This document shows, in pieces, positions 1-5,713 of a stretch of 6,260 nucleotides of DNA (positions are counted from its first letter, which is position 1; each line of letters begins with the position of its first letter). Both the position numbers and the translations under genes were made by a program. This DNA comes from Calditrichota bacterium (GTDB taxonomy: Bacteria; Zhuqueibacterota; Zhuqueibacteria; Residuimicrobiales; Krinioviventaceae): contig RPQV01000219.1 of assembly GCA_003818595.1 (NCBI GenBank), positions 1-6,260 of the forward strand. The letters are read 5' to 3'. The notes below the pieces were generated by a model that had not been told where the DNA came from, ran no database searches, and saw nothing but the letters and a program-made list of their open reading frames with translations.

Positions 1-79
1 GTTCATCCTGTCAACCCTTCAATCGTGTTCAGACCTCAAACAGCCACTCCCCTCCCAAAATTCAATCGCCTTCACCCTC

Positions 80-126
80 CAACCTTACGACCCTCAGACC
101 TTCCGACCTTCAGACCTTCCGACTTT
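80..126. repeat. Short tandem repeats, pyrimidine-rich on the + strand
   Basis: Two adjacent 16-bp units, CAGACCTTCCGACCTT (95-110) and CAGACCTTCCGACTTT (111-126), differ at one base. A degenerate 15-bp unit, CAACCTTACGACCCT, precedes them at 80-94. The surrounding 1-130 is strongly C/T-rich on the + strand, with looser CCTTC/CCCTCC echoes. The units directly abut, so this is a small intergenic tandem array and not a spacer-separated one. It lies just upstream of the putative promoter of the first gene. Its function is unknown. Confidence 0.8.
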
Positions 127-132
127 CCGCTC

Positions 133-161
133 TTGACTTTGTAAAGATTTCCGGCTATTTT
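133..161 (+). promoter_or_regulatory. Putative sigma-70 type promoter for the PD40 lipoprotein gene
   Basis: A TTGACT -35-like box (133-138) is followed after 17 bp by a TATTTT -10-like box (156-161). The boxes match the consensus at five and four of six positions. They lie about 70 bp upstream of the preferred start at 234, immediately after the tandem repeats. The call rests on consensus matching alone; if the host uses a Bacteroidota-type promoter, these boxes may be coincidental. Confidence 0.35.
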
Positions 162-233
162 AAAATAATCACATCAAACTTTTCGTTCAAGCAGATAAAT
201 AAAATGCTGCTGCTGCACAGAAAGGATTTAGCG

Positions 234-812
234 ATGCAAAAGTATGCATTAGTTGTTTTCCAATGTCTATTGCTCTTTCTATGCTGTGATGACAAGACAA
301 ACCTTACAAGTCCTGATCAAAAATCGACTGGGACTTTATTCTTCTCCACAATCGACCCAAACAGAATTTGGAAAATCGATGACAATGGTAAAAATTTGAC
401 AGAAATATGTGAAGGTGTTGAATTCGACATTTCTCCGGATGGTCAGTATCTTGTTTTAGCTGGGCAAGGAGATGCCGGTATTGATATTTTCAAAATTGAC
501 ATTGATGGATCTGACAAAATGAATTTAACATCTGAACTCGAATTTTCCTCAACATATCCAAAATGGTCTCCAATTGGTGAAAAGATAGCATTCCAAGCGG
601 GCCCAAGTGGAAGCATGAATGATACATGGATTATGAATCCAGATGGTTCAAGTAAACTCAAGCTGACAGCAGGAGATTCCTTTTTAATTCATTATAGTCC
701 AGAATGGTCATGTGACGGTTCTATGTTATCTTTTATCAAAGGCATTGGAAATAAAAATAACGGAGAATGGACATGGGAGGACGAACTTTGGATGATCTCG
801 TTAACGTGTTGA
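234..812 (+). CDS. TolB/PD40-type beta-propeller lipoprotein, probably C-terminally truncated
   Basis: The 192-residue product is predicted to be exported and lipid-anchored. An ATG at 204 lies upstream in frame, but I prefer the ATG at 234: an AGAAAGGA motif sits just before it, and it starts a standard signal sequence (MQKYALVV...) with a hydrophobic stretch to about residue 16 and lipobox-like Cys17/Cys18. The mature part has PD40/WD40-like blades. The repeating unit is IWKIDDNGK...FDISPDGQYLVLAG (about 45-77), IFKIDIDGS...PKWSPIGEKIAFQA (85-122) and TWIMNPDGS...PEWSCDGSMLSFIK (131-169). A fourth unit begins at DELWMIS (183-189), but the reading frame stops three codons later. Complete propellers of this type have six or more blades, so about half is missing. 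Such domains usually mediate periplasmic or surface protein contacts; the specific role here is unknown. The gene is AT-rich compared with the methyltransferase that follows. Confidence 0.8.
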   Translation: MQKYALVVFQCLLLFLCCDDKTNLTSPDQKSTGTLFFSTIDPNRIWKIDDNGKNLTEICEGVEFDISPDGQYLVLAGQGDAGIDIFKIDIDGSDKMNLTSELEFSSTYPKWSPIGEKIAFQAGPSGSMNDTWIMNPDGSSKLKLTAGDSFLIHYSPEWSCDGSMLSFIKGIGNKNNGEWTWEDELWMISLTC

Positions 813-884
813 ATGGCTATAATTCAATCTCGATCTTTTCTCCTCTGAGGTAAATTTCATATGAATAAAGCTTTCGATAGTGTT

Positions 885-890
885 AAGGAG
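885..890 (+). promoter_or_regulatory. Ribosome binding site fixing the GTG start of the methyltransferase
   Basis: AAGGAG lies 8 nt before the GTG at 899. No in-frame ATG with a better site lies nearby, so this motif decides the start. The GTG overlaps by two bases the TGA that ends a 13-codon reading frame opening at 861. Confidence 0.7.
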
Positions 891-898
891 TCGAAGCG

Positions 899-1516
899 GT
901 GATAACGGATTTTTGGGACAAGCGGGCCAAGAAATACGACGACGCCATTCGGAAACACGATGCCGTTTACGACCGCACAATCGCGAGCGCGAAATCGCTG
1001 CTTTCGACCTCAGATGTCGTATTGGATATTGGCTGTGCATCGGGTGAGTACAGTCTTGATATCGCACCCTACGTACAGCGCATCCATGGAATCGACATAT
1101 CGACCAATATGATCGCCCTGGCAACGAAGAAAACGAGTGACCGTTCAATCGACAATGTAACCTTTGACGCGGCCGATGTTTTCGATCGATCGCTGGATGC
1201 ACACGGCTATACCGCGGTGCTTGCCTTCAGTGTCCTGCACTTGGTCGAAGGAATCCGCTCCGTTTTGTGCCGGGTCAACGAGCTCTTGCCAACGGGCGGG
1301 TTGCTTATCTCGCAAACACCGTGTCTCAGCGAAAGCAGCTTCCTGTTCAAGTTGTTCGTTGGTGTGGCCCAAAAGGTGAACATCGCGCCGCCGATTATGA
1401 GCCTTACTGCTCTGGAGCTCGAAGAAGCCATTGCGGGTACGGGCTTCAAGATTGCTGAATCAGAGATATGGGACCGCAAGAAAGCGGTTCATTGGATGGT
1501 CGCCAGGAAGCGGTAA
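899..1516 (+). CDS. Class I SAM-dependent methyltransferase (Methyltransf_11/25-like)
   Basis: This 205-residue soluble protein should transfer a methyl group from S-adenosylmethionine; the acceptor cannot be read from the sequence. The Rossmann-fold signature is complete. Motif I is VLDIGCASGEYSLDIA (41-56). The acidic ribose-binding loop at the end of strand 2 is HGIDIS (63-68). Strand 3 carries the acidic motif AADVFD (91-96). Strand 4 is TAVLAFSVLHLV (105-116), and the LLPTGGLLISQTP segment (129-141) is the usual strand-5 region. The N-terminal FWDKRAKKYD (5-14) is typical of UbiE/BioC-like small-molecule methyltransferases. The length is normal for a stand-alone domain. The C-terminal third (150-205) is less typical and presumably forms the substrate lid. 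The gene is GC-richer than both neighbours and shares no obvious function with them, so separate acquisition is plausible. It is probably transcribed alone. Confidence 0.9.
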   Translation: MITDFWDKRAKKYDDAIRKHDAVYDRTIASAKSLLSTSDVVLDIGCASGEYSLDIAPYVQRIHGIDISTNMIALATKKTSDRSIDNVTFDAADVFDRSLDAHGYTAVLAFSVLHLVEGIRSVLCRVNELLPTGGLLISQTPCLSESSFLFKLFVGVAQKVNIAPPIMSLTALELEEAIAGTGFKIAESEIWDRKKAVHWMVARKR

Positions 1517-1805
1517 GCTGCAAGCCGAAGGCGCTTCGCAAGATGGTTCACCGAGGCCGTATAACGAATAAGCGTTCAACATTACTGAAAGAAGTAAATA
1601 CTTTTGTTTGCTTTAAATTCTTGACTGATTCCCGGCGCCGTGAGTGTTAATCGATTGACGAATCAAATTCTTTGAGCAATTAGCACGTGTTTTCAGTTGA
1701 GCAGTATAAAGATGAGCTGGTACGGATGAGCACCCCGAGGAGCGATATTCATTTAGCGGGAAAATTTGGTTAGAGAGTAAAACGTAAGAAAAGAAGAATC
1801 ACTGT
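1517..1805. other. Gene-free interval between the methyltransferase and Cys-module genes
   Basis: No convincing coding region is present on either strand; the open frame running through 1468-1650 is a shadow of the methyltransferase extended into non-coding sequence. A small hairpin, AAGTA-AA-TACTT, falls near 1591-1602 and is followed by T-rich sequence. It could be a weak terminator, but it lacks a GC-rich stem. TTGACT (1621) and TTGACG (1655) resemble -35 boxes but have no good -10 partner at the right distance. CGGCGCCG (1633-1640) is an isolated 8-bp palindrome. The segment before 1806 is purine-rich (AAGAAAAGAAGAA) and offers only a weak ribosome binding site. Confidence 0.6.
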
Positions 1806-2612
1806 ATGTTAAGTGTTGGTGAAAAAGATACTATCCAATATCTCCTTAATGATAATGCGATGACTTTTAAAGGGAGATATTCAGTGTGCAGCAATCCGCT
1901 TTGCACTTGCTGCAATATTGACTTTATATCTGATAACCGGAACGATCAACTATTAGCACCAGAAGTACGGGTAAGCCTTAATGTTAAGGCCAAGGAGGCA
2001 GCCAAACTTCATACGAAGAGTGTCGATGAGCATTTATCCCGTCAAATAGTCAATGATCTCACAAATGACGATTGGCAATTCCTTGCAAGATTATTCCTCG
2101 ATAAGAAAATAGCGTATACAGATCAAGCCGATTTAGGTTCCTTAGATATTCCTTTTCCAATGGATGAAATCGAAGAAGAGGCTTTATTAGTTTCGTACAA
2201 CGGTATCTTGCCTTTTACTCCTGTTATTACGTTAGATATCGATGGCTTAAAACTAAAAATCGAAGACTTGTATTGTGTGCGAAAGGGTTGCACCTGCCAA
2301 GAAGTCAATTTAATATTCTCACCTGTGAATAATGATAATATAATCCTCCCTTTCATGTCAGAAAACACCGAAGAAATGTGTGTCGTTTACAACACCAAAA
2401 AGAATGAATGGACTCTAGACAATATATTTGGATTGCAGCTTAATCCGAACGATGTGATGTCTAAACTTTCAAACCTCATGGATATTAATAGTTTTTTTAG
2501 TCTGCGCCATAGACAGTTTGCTGATCAAGAATCGAATCCCTGGCGCCGGCATTGCCATCGTTACATCGGAAAAATTTTATTGGAGGAGATAAGGTTGTCC
2601 TTATTCCGGTGA
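1806..2612 (+). CDS. Unrecognised protein with two C-x4-C-x-C modules; C-terminal end read into foreign sequence
   Basis: I do not recognise this 268-residue protein. It has no signal peptide or membrane segment, so it is probably cytoplasmic. Two related cysteine clusters stand out: C28-SNPL-C33-T-C35-C36 followed by NIDFIS, and C157-VRKG-C162-T-C164 followed by QEVNLIFS. Their similar spacing and hydrophobic followers suggest a duplicated metal-binding module, perhaps with zinc, but no metal can be assigned from sequence. Between them lies a helical, charged segment (about 61-108) and an acidic patch, DEIEEE (120-125). A basic LRHRQ motif (233-237) may mark the end of the native protein. 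From about residue 243 the residues (NPWRRHCHRY...) look non-native: in another frame the same DNA encodes a serine-hydrolase scrap. The ribosome binding site before 1806 is weak. The stop overlaps a GTG (GTGA) of the next frame. The gene is AT-rich. Confidence 0.7.
   Translation: MLSVGEKDTIQYLLNDNAMTFKGRYSVCSNPLCTCCNIDFISDNRNDQLLAPEVRVSLNVKAKEAAKLHTKSVDEHLSRQIVNDLTNDDWQFLARLFLDKKIAYTDQADLGSLDIPFPMDEIEEEALLVSYNGILPFTPVITLDIDGLKLKIEDLYCVRKGCTCQEVNLIFSPVNNDNIILPFMSENTEEMCVVYNTKKNEWTLDNIFGLQLNPNDVMSKLSNLMDINSFFSLRHRQFADQESNPWRRHCHRYIGKILLEEIRLSLFR
2524..2589 (+). pseudogene. N-terminal scrap of a beta-lactamase-family serine hydrolase
   Basis: In the frame starting at 2521 the DNA reads LIKNRIPGAGIAIVTSEKFY, then WRR and a stop (TAA) at 2590-2592. 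The I-P-G-A-x-I-A-I-V core followed by a short polar turn and an aromatic strand is the hallmark of the first strands of class C beta-lactamase/penicillin-binding-protein-like hydrolases. In those proteins it normally leads to a G-[FY]-G motif. Here it breaks off at once, and the DNA continues in another frame with the C-terminal part of the same kind of protein. No start codon or ribosome binding site of its own is visible, and the scrap overlaps the 3' end of the Cys-module gene. Identification is by motif memory only, so moderate confidence. Confidence 0.5.
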
Positions 2613-3166
2613 CAGAACAAATGTTCCGGTTGTCCTCCGAACCCGATGCCGGCAAAATCTTCTTTCAAACACCCGAGGAGCATCGGGCCTATTTCGATGG
2701 CGAGCGTTATTATGAAAAGAATCCTGCCTGGAAACCATGGTTCTACATTGCTGTTTTTCTTTTAGCCTGGATTCTCATGCTTTCAACCATTCCGTATGCC
2801 ATAATATGGATACCGATTGATCTTTATAAGCGGATAACAAAAAAGAAAAATTGTTCCAAGTACCTGCGATTGAGAGTAGTCCCTTTGCTGGCAGTCCTTA
2901 TTCTTCTCTACGGATTTGCAGCAATTTCAAACCAGTCATTGTTTGATTTTGGACAAAGAACGTTTGCCAATATTCAATTTTTTACCGCCACTCTATTGTT
3001 TGCAGCGCTTTCGTTCTATAGTCTGTTCCTTGCCATAAGAAGCTTCCGAAAGTCAGTAATAACATTCGCTCGTGCTTACGCTTTAGTTGTTTCTCTCTCC
3101 TGTGTTGCAATGACGATCTTTTTTAGCTACTGGGGCATCATTGGATTAAGACTATGGGCATACTAA
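2609..3166 (+). CDS. C-terminal four-helix membrane tail of a beta-lactamase-family serine hydrolase, catalytic domain deleted
   Basis: The open frame continues upstream to 2525, but no good start exists. GGAGGAGA (2582-2589) is strong but 19 nt from the GTG at 2609 (GTGA overlap with the previous stop); the other choices are TTG 2552 and ATG 2621. From 2609 the product is 185 residues. The segment coding VVLIPVTEQMFRLSSEP (about 2594-2644) and then KIFFQ and EKNPAW resembles the end of the soluble part of serine hydrolases, where a strand reading L-x-P-V-x-x-x-x-F-R precedes membrane helices. Four hydrophobic segments follow, at about 44-70, 88-107, 121-143 and 152-178, with a basic loop, YKRITKKK (73-80). 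The protein ends SYWGIIGLRLWAY. No S-x-x-K, Y-x-N or K-T-G catalytic motif remains, so it cannot be an active hydrolase. It is either a pseudogene remnant or a relic inner-membrane protein. The assignment is inference from motifs and layout. Confidence 0.55.
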   Translation: MTEQMFRLSSEPDAGKIFFQTPEEHRAYFDGERYYEKNPAWKPWFYIAVFLLAWILMLSTIPYAIIWIPIDLYKRITKKKNCSKYLRLRVVPLLAVLILLYGFAAISNQSLFDFGQRTFANIQFFTATLLFAALSFYSLFLAIRSFRKSVITFARAYALVVSLSCVAMTIFFSYWGIIGLRLWAY

Positions 3167-3567
3167 ACATCGAGTTCCGTGTAAATCAAAAAAATGCATC
3201 GGATTTGAGCAGCCGATTCTGCCAATTGTTCCCAAATGAGAGCGTGTTAAATGGATTCTTCCGCAAGTTCACGTGCGAATACGCAATGCCCGAACTCCTG
3301 AAGACATTCTTACGGGAGAACCAGATTGATATCCGGTCACTGTACCAAGCCCTGCACTATCCCAGTCCAAACTTCCAGGTGATGAGAGACTATTCTGGAT
3401 TAAAATACAAAGGGAAGAAAAGGATTCATTTCTTCTCCGATCTGCAAGCAGATATCCTTAACGTCCGCAAGAGCGCTGTGGCTCTGGGTCGATCCTTGAA
3501 TCTGCAGGGGAAAAAAGGCCAATCGTTTGGTTCTGCCGATCCTCGTCCATCAGGCGATACACAATAA
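3154..3567 (+). CDS. Orphan ORF, 137 residues, unrecognised
   Basis: The frame starts at an ATG that overlaps the last 13 bases of the membrane-tail frame, with no clear ribosome binding site (GGATTAAGACT is the nearest purine-rich stretch). It has no signal peptide or membrane helix. The product mixes hydrophobic and basic residues, with a charged, probably helical stretch PELLKTFLRENQIDIRSLYQ (46-65) and a basic patch, KYKGKKR (84-90). The tail GKKGQSFGSADPRPSGDTQ (119-137) is low-complexity and may be read-through beyond a decayed end. The composition is compatible with real coding sequence, and no competing frame on either strand looks better. It could be the surviving part of a larger gene, since both ends are poorly defined. 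No function is proposed. Confidence 0.4.
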   Translation: MGILNIEFRVNQKNASDLSSRFCQLFPNESVLNGFFRKFTCEYAMPELLKTFLRENQIDIRSLYQALHYPSPNFQVMRDYSGLKYKGKKRIHFFSDLQADILNVRKSAVALGRSLNLQGKKGQSFGSADPRPSGDTQ

Positions 3568-3591
3568 CGTTGCGTAATAGGAGAAAACAGG

Positions 3592-4818
3592 ATGGATAAA
3601 GACAAACTCTATCAGAAATGCGTGTCTTATTTGAAAATGCTGTGCGAAGAAATTCCAGAACGAAGCGTCGGCAGTCGGGGCAACAGACGGGCAACACGCT
3701 TTTTTGAAAATGAGTTATCCTCCTTGGGTTGGCAGACAGAGATGACTGAATTGGAGGTGATGGATTGGGAAAGCGGTGGGGCAACGCTGCGGGTCGCGGA
3801 TCAGAGTTTTAAGGTATTGGCGAGTCCCTACTCTCTCGGATGCTCGGTCCAAGCCCCATTAATAAGTGTTTCGAGTCTTGGTGAACTCGAGCGTCAGGAG
3901 ATAACCGGCAAAATTCTTCTTTTGCATGGTGAACTTGCTAAAGAACAGCTGATGCCCAAAAACTTTGTATTCTATAACCCGGAAGAGCATCAACAGGTCA
4001 TCGCTCTTCTTGAACAAAAGCAGCCGGCGGCAATCATATCCGCAACCGGCAGAAATGCAGCCTTGGCAGGAGGCGTCTATCCTTTTCCGTTGATTGAGGA
4101 CGGCGATTTTGATATTCCGTCTGTCTACACTACTGAGGAGGAAGGCAGGAACCTCTTATCCTGCATCGGAAAATCTGCGTTTTTGGAATCTCGATCCACT
4201 CGGATTCCCGCTAAAGCCTACAATATCATTGCGCGGAAAAGGAAAGACAGGAGGCAACGCATCGTCGTTACAGCCCATATTGACGCGAAAAAAGGCACAC
4301 CGGGAGCGATTGACAATGCAACAGGAGTCGCAATTCTATTACTTCTGGCTGAATTACTCGCAGAGTATAATGGTGACAGAATAGTTGAAATTGTGGCGTT
4401 CAACGGTGAAGATTATTATGCAGTACCCGGCCAAATGGATTATATCAGGAAGAATCAAGAACATTTTGAGAACATTATGCTGAATATTAACATCGATGGT
4501 GCCGGATACAAAGAAGGCAAAACCGCATTTTCGTTTTTCGATATCCCTCAAGCCATGAAAGCGACGTGCGATGACCTGTTGGCTAAATTTGACGGCATCA
4601 CAGAGGGTATTCAATGGCCTCAAGGAGACCATAGCATTTTCGTTCAGCACGGATGTCCGGCCATGGCTGTATCATCGCAATGGTTTTTGGAGCACATGGA
4701 CAGCCAGGAAATCACTCATACTGCTAAAGACAACCTTGAAATTGTTGATTGCCGAAAGGTCGTTGAAATAGCCGAAGCATTGAATTGGTTTATACGAATG
4801 TCAAACACTCCCGATTAA
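3592..4818 (+). CDS. M28-family zinc metallopeptidase with PA-like domain, cytoplasmic
   Basis: This 408-residue protein is a probable aminopeptidase or related di-zinc hydrolase. The start is secure: AGGAG (3579-3583) lies 8 nt upstream of the ATG. Residues 1-70 form the N-terminal part of the peptidase fold. Residues about 75-195 (PYSLGCSVQAPL..., GKILLLHGEL, PAAIISATGR) look like an inserted PA domain, which in this family helps gate substrates. The catalytic core follows. The expected ligands are His229 in TAHID, bridging Asp241 in GAIDNATG, the Glu273-Asp274 pair in FNGEDYYAVPG, Asp302 in NINIDGAG and His376 in THTAKDN. The second residue of the pair, usually Glu, is Asp here; this is chemically compatible with zinc binding. 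There is no signal peptide, whereas many M28 enzymes are exported. The next gene probably begins 20 nt after the stop, so the two may be co-transcribed. The substrate is unknown. Confidence 0.88.
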   Translation: MDKDKLYQKCVSYLKMLCEEIPERSVGSRGNRRATRFFENELSSLGWQTEMTELEVMDWESGGATLRVADQSFKVLASPYSLGCSVQAPLISVSSLGELERQEITGKILLLHGELAKEQLMPKNFVFYNPEEHQQVIALLEQKQPAAIISATGRNAALAGGVYPFPLIEDGDFDIPSVYTTEEEGRNLLSCIGKSAFLESRSTRIPAKAYNIIARKRKDRRQRIVVTAHIDAKKGTPGAIDNATGVAILLLLAELLAEYNGDRIVEIVAFNGEDYYAVPGQMDYIRKNQEHFENIMLNINIDGAGYKEGKTAFSFFDIPQAMKATCDDLLAKFDGITEGIQWPQGDHSIFVQHGCPAMAVSSQWFLEHMDSQEITHTAKDNLEIVDCRKVVEIAEALNWFIRMSNTPD

Positions 4819-4838
4819 GCTCATGTCACGCACAACAT

Positions 4839-5633
4839 ATGAAAATCAATTTCTCAAATAAAATCTTTTCGTCCTCGGCAATTAAATTCATCTTTGATCG
4901 TCTCCTTCTGGCTGAGAGGCAAGGCTATATTAAATCGAGGAATGAAAATAATCGCTTTCTCATCGCGTCTTATCGGGGCGTCGAAGAAAAAGGCATTAGT
5001 CCCAAATGGAACGTCAAAATATACACATTCAGTGCCAAAAAGAATGGCCACAGCATAGTCTGTGTGGATTTCCTCGTTTTGAAACATTTGGTGGAGATGC
5101 AATATGATCGTTTCATCCCTCCGAATCGCCTGCTATTAAGGATCGATGATGCGGGCTGGGGATTTCCCCTGTGCGGCGTCATGGTCGGCGTCTCGGATGA
5201 AGAAAAGGTGTTGACTGATGTGGTCCCTATTGAGTATTTTCAAAGAGAGGGCGACAAACAGTTTGCTGGCAAAAAGTATCTAAAAAAATACGCCGAACTG
5301 GCCATCAATCTCATGATCAAGTTTGACGCAACTCCGAATACACATCGGGTTGAAATATGCAGCGGATATGTCAATCAACCGCTGCGCGAAAAACTGAGAA
5401 ATCTCGGCTACGATGTGCGCGTTGTTGAAATAAAAGGTTTGCTGCAGGCAGAGCTCGAAAATATATTCAAAAAATATATATTCGAAACAGTCGGCGCCGA
5501 TATCTATTATGATCCCAAAGAGATGAAAAAGTCAGAGATTCCCAAGGTCTATTACAAATGTTTAAATTATGGATTGAAGAACTGCCCGGAGTTAATCAAA
5601 TCCGGTTGGGAATCCTTGAATGACAGCTTGTGA
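4839..5633 (+). CDS. Unrecognised 264-residue protein, possible RNase H-like fold
   Basis: The frame is open from TTG 4785 inside the peptidase gene, but the ATG at 4839 is the most natural start, although no ribosome binding site precedes it. Coupling to the peptidase gene, which ends at 4818, is likely. There is no signal peptide or membrane helix. The N-terminal third is basic and helical. The central core begins with a strand, LLLRIDDAGWGFPLCGVMVGVS (98-119), carrying Asp103-Asp104 and a Gly-rich turn. A second strand, TDVVPIEYFQ (126-135), and a long helix, KKYLKKYAELAINLMIKF (145-162), follow. Next come a strand with Glu172 (HRVEICSGYV, 169-178) and an alternating segment, LREKLRNLGYDVRVVEIKG, then LLQAELE. 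The D-D near a strand end and the later E in a strand resemble the acidic layout of RNase H/RuvC-like nucleases. This is an inference from pattern only; I cannot name a family. The C-terminal 45 residues are Lys- and Tyr-rich. Confidence 0.72.
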   Translation: MKINFSNKIFSSSAIKFIFDRLLLAERQGYIKSRNENNRFLIASYRGVEEKGISPKWNVKIYTFSAKKNGHSIVCVDFLVLKHLVEMQYDRFIPPNRLLLRIDDAGWGFPLCGVMVGVSDEEKVLTDVVPIEYFQREGDKQFAGKKYLKKYAELAINLMIKFDATPNTHRVEICSGYVNQPLREKLRNLGYDVRVVEIKGLLQAELENIFKKYIFETVGADIYYDPKEMKKSEIPKVYYKCLNYGLKNCPELIKSGWESLNDSL

Positions 5634-5713
5634 GTTCGTAGTTATGGGCATGTGCAAAAGCGTTAAGCGCAACAAAAATTGTTAGAATATTGCAAACAAT
5701 AAGGAGAAATCAT
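5634..5713. promoter_or_regulatory. Short intergenic region with possible -10 box and a clear ribosome binding site
   Basis: This 80-bp gap precedes the GyrI-like gene. TAGAAT (5683-5688) matches five of six -10 consensus bases, but the sequence 17 bp upstream is a poor -35 box. A weak AACAA-AAA-TTGTT hairpin (5671-5683) overlaps it. AGGAG (5702-5706), 7 nt before the TTG at 5714, fixes the next start. Confidence 0.35.

Noticed and set aside
80..126. CRISPR array
   Set aside because: The repeat units directly abut, with no spacers, and are only 16 bp.
801..1202. 133-residue reverse-strand ORF
   Set aside because: It is antisense to a well-supported methyltransferase. Its product is Arg/His/Ser-rich without any domain, typical of a shadow frame.
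1591..1602. Rho-independent terminator after the methyltransferase gene
   Set aside because: The stem is only five A/T-rich pairs, with a 2-nt loop and an interrupted T run, too weak to call.
1555..1655. Possible integron attC site (TATAAC...GTTAATC about 80 bp apart)
   Set aside because: The two outer core-like motifs are not complementary beyond a few bases, and the arms between them do not form the long imperfect palindrome that attC needs. No integrase is present.
3458..3784. 108-residue reverse-strand ORF
   Set aside because: It overlaps the secure start and ribosome binding site of the peptidase gene. The product is low-complexity, and no start signal is visible.
4785..4838. TTG 4785 as the start of the unknown 264-residue protein
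   Set aside because: It would overlap the peptidase gene by 34 bases, has no ribosome binding site, and the added residues look like out-of-frame peptidase sequence. ATG 4839 is preferred.
5640..5675. attC-like GTTATGGGC and GCGTTAAGC motifs
   Set aside because: No matching RYYYAAC partner (such as GCCCATAAC) occurs within about 150 bp upstream, so these are isolated words.
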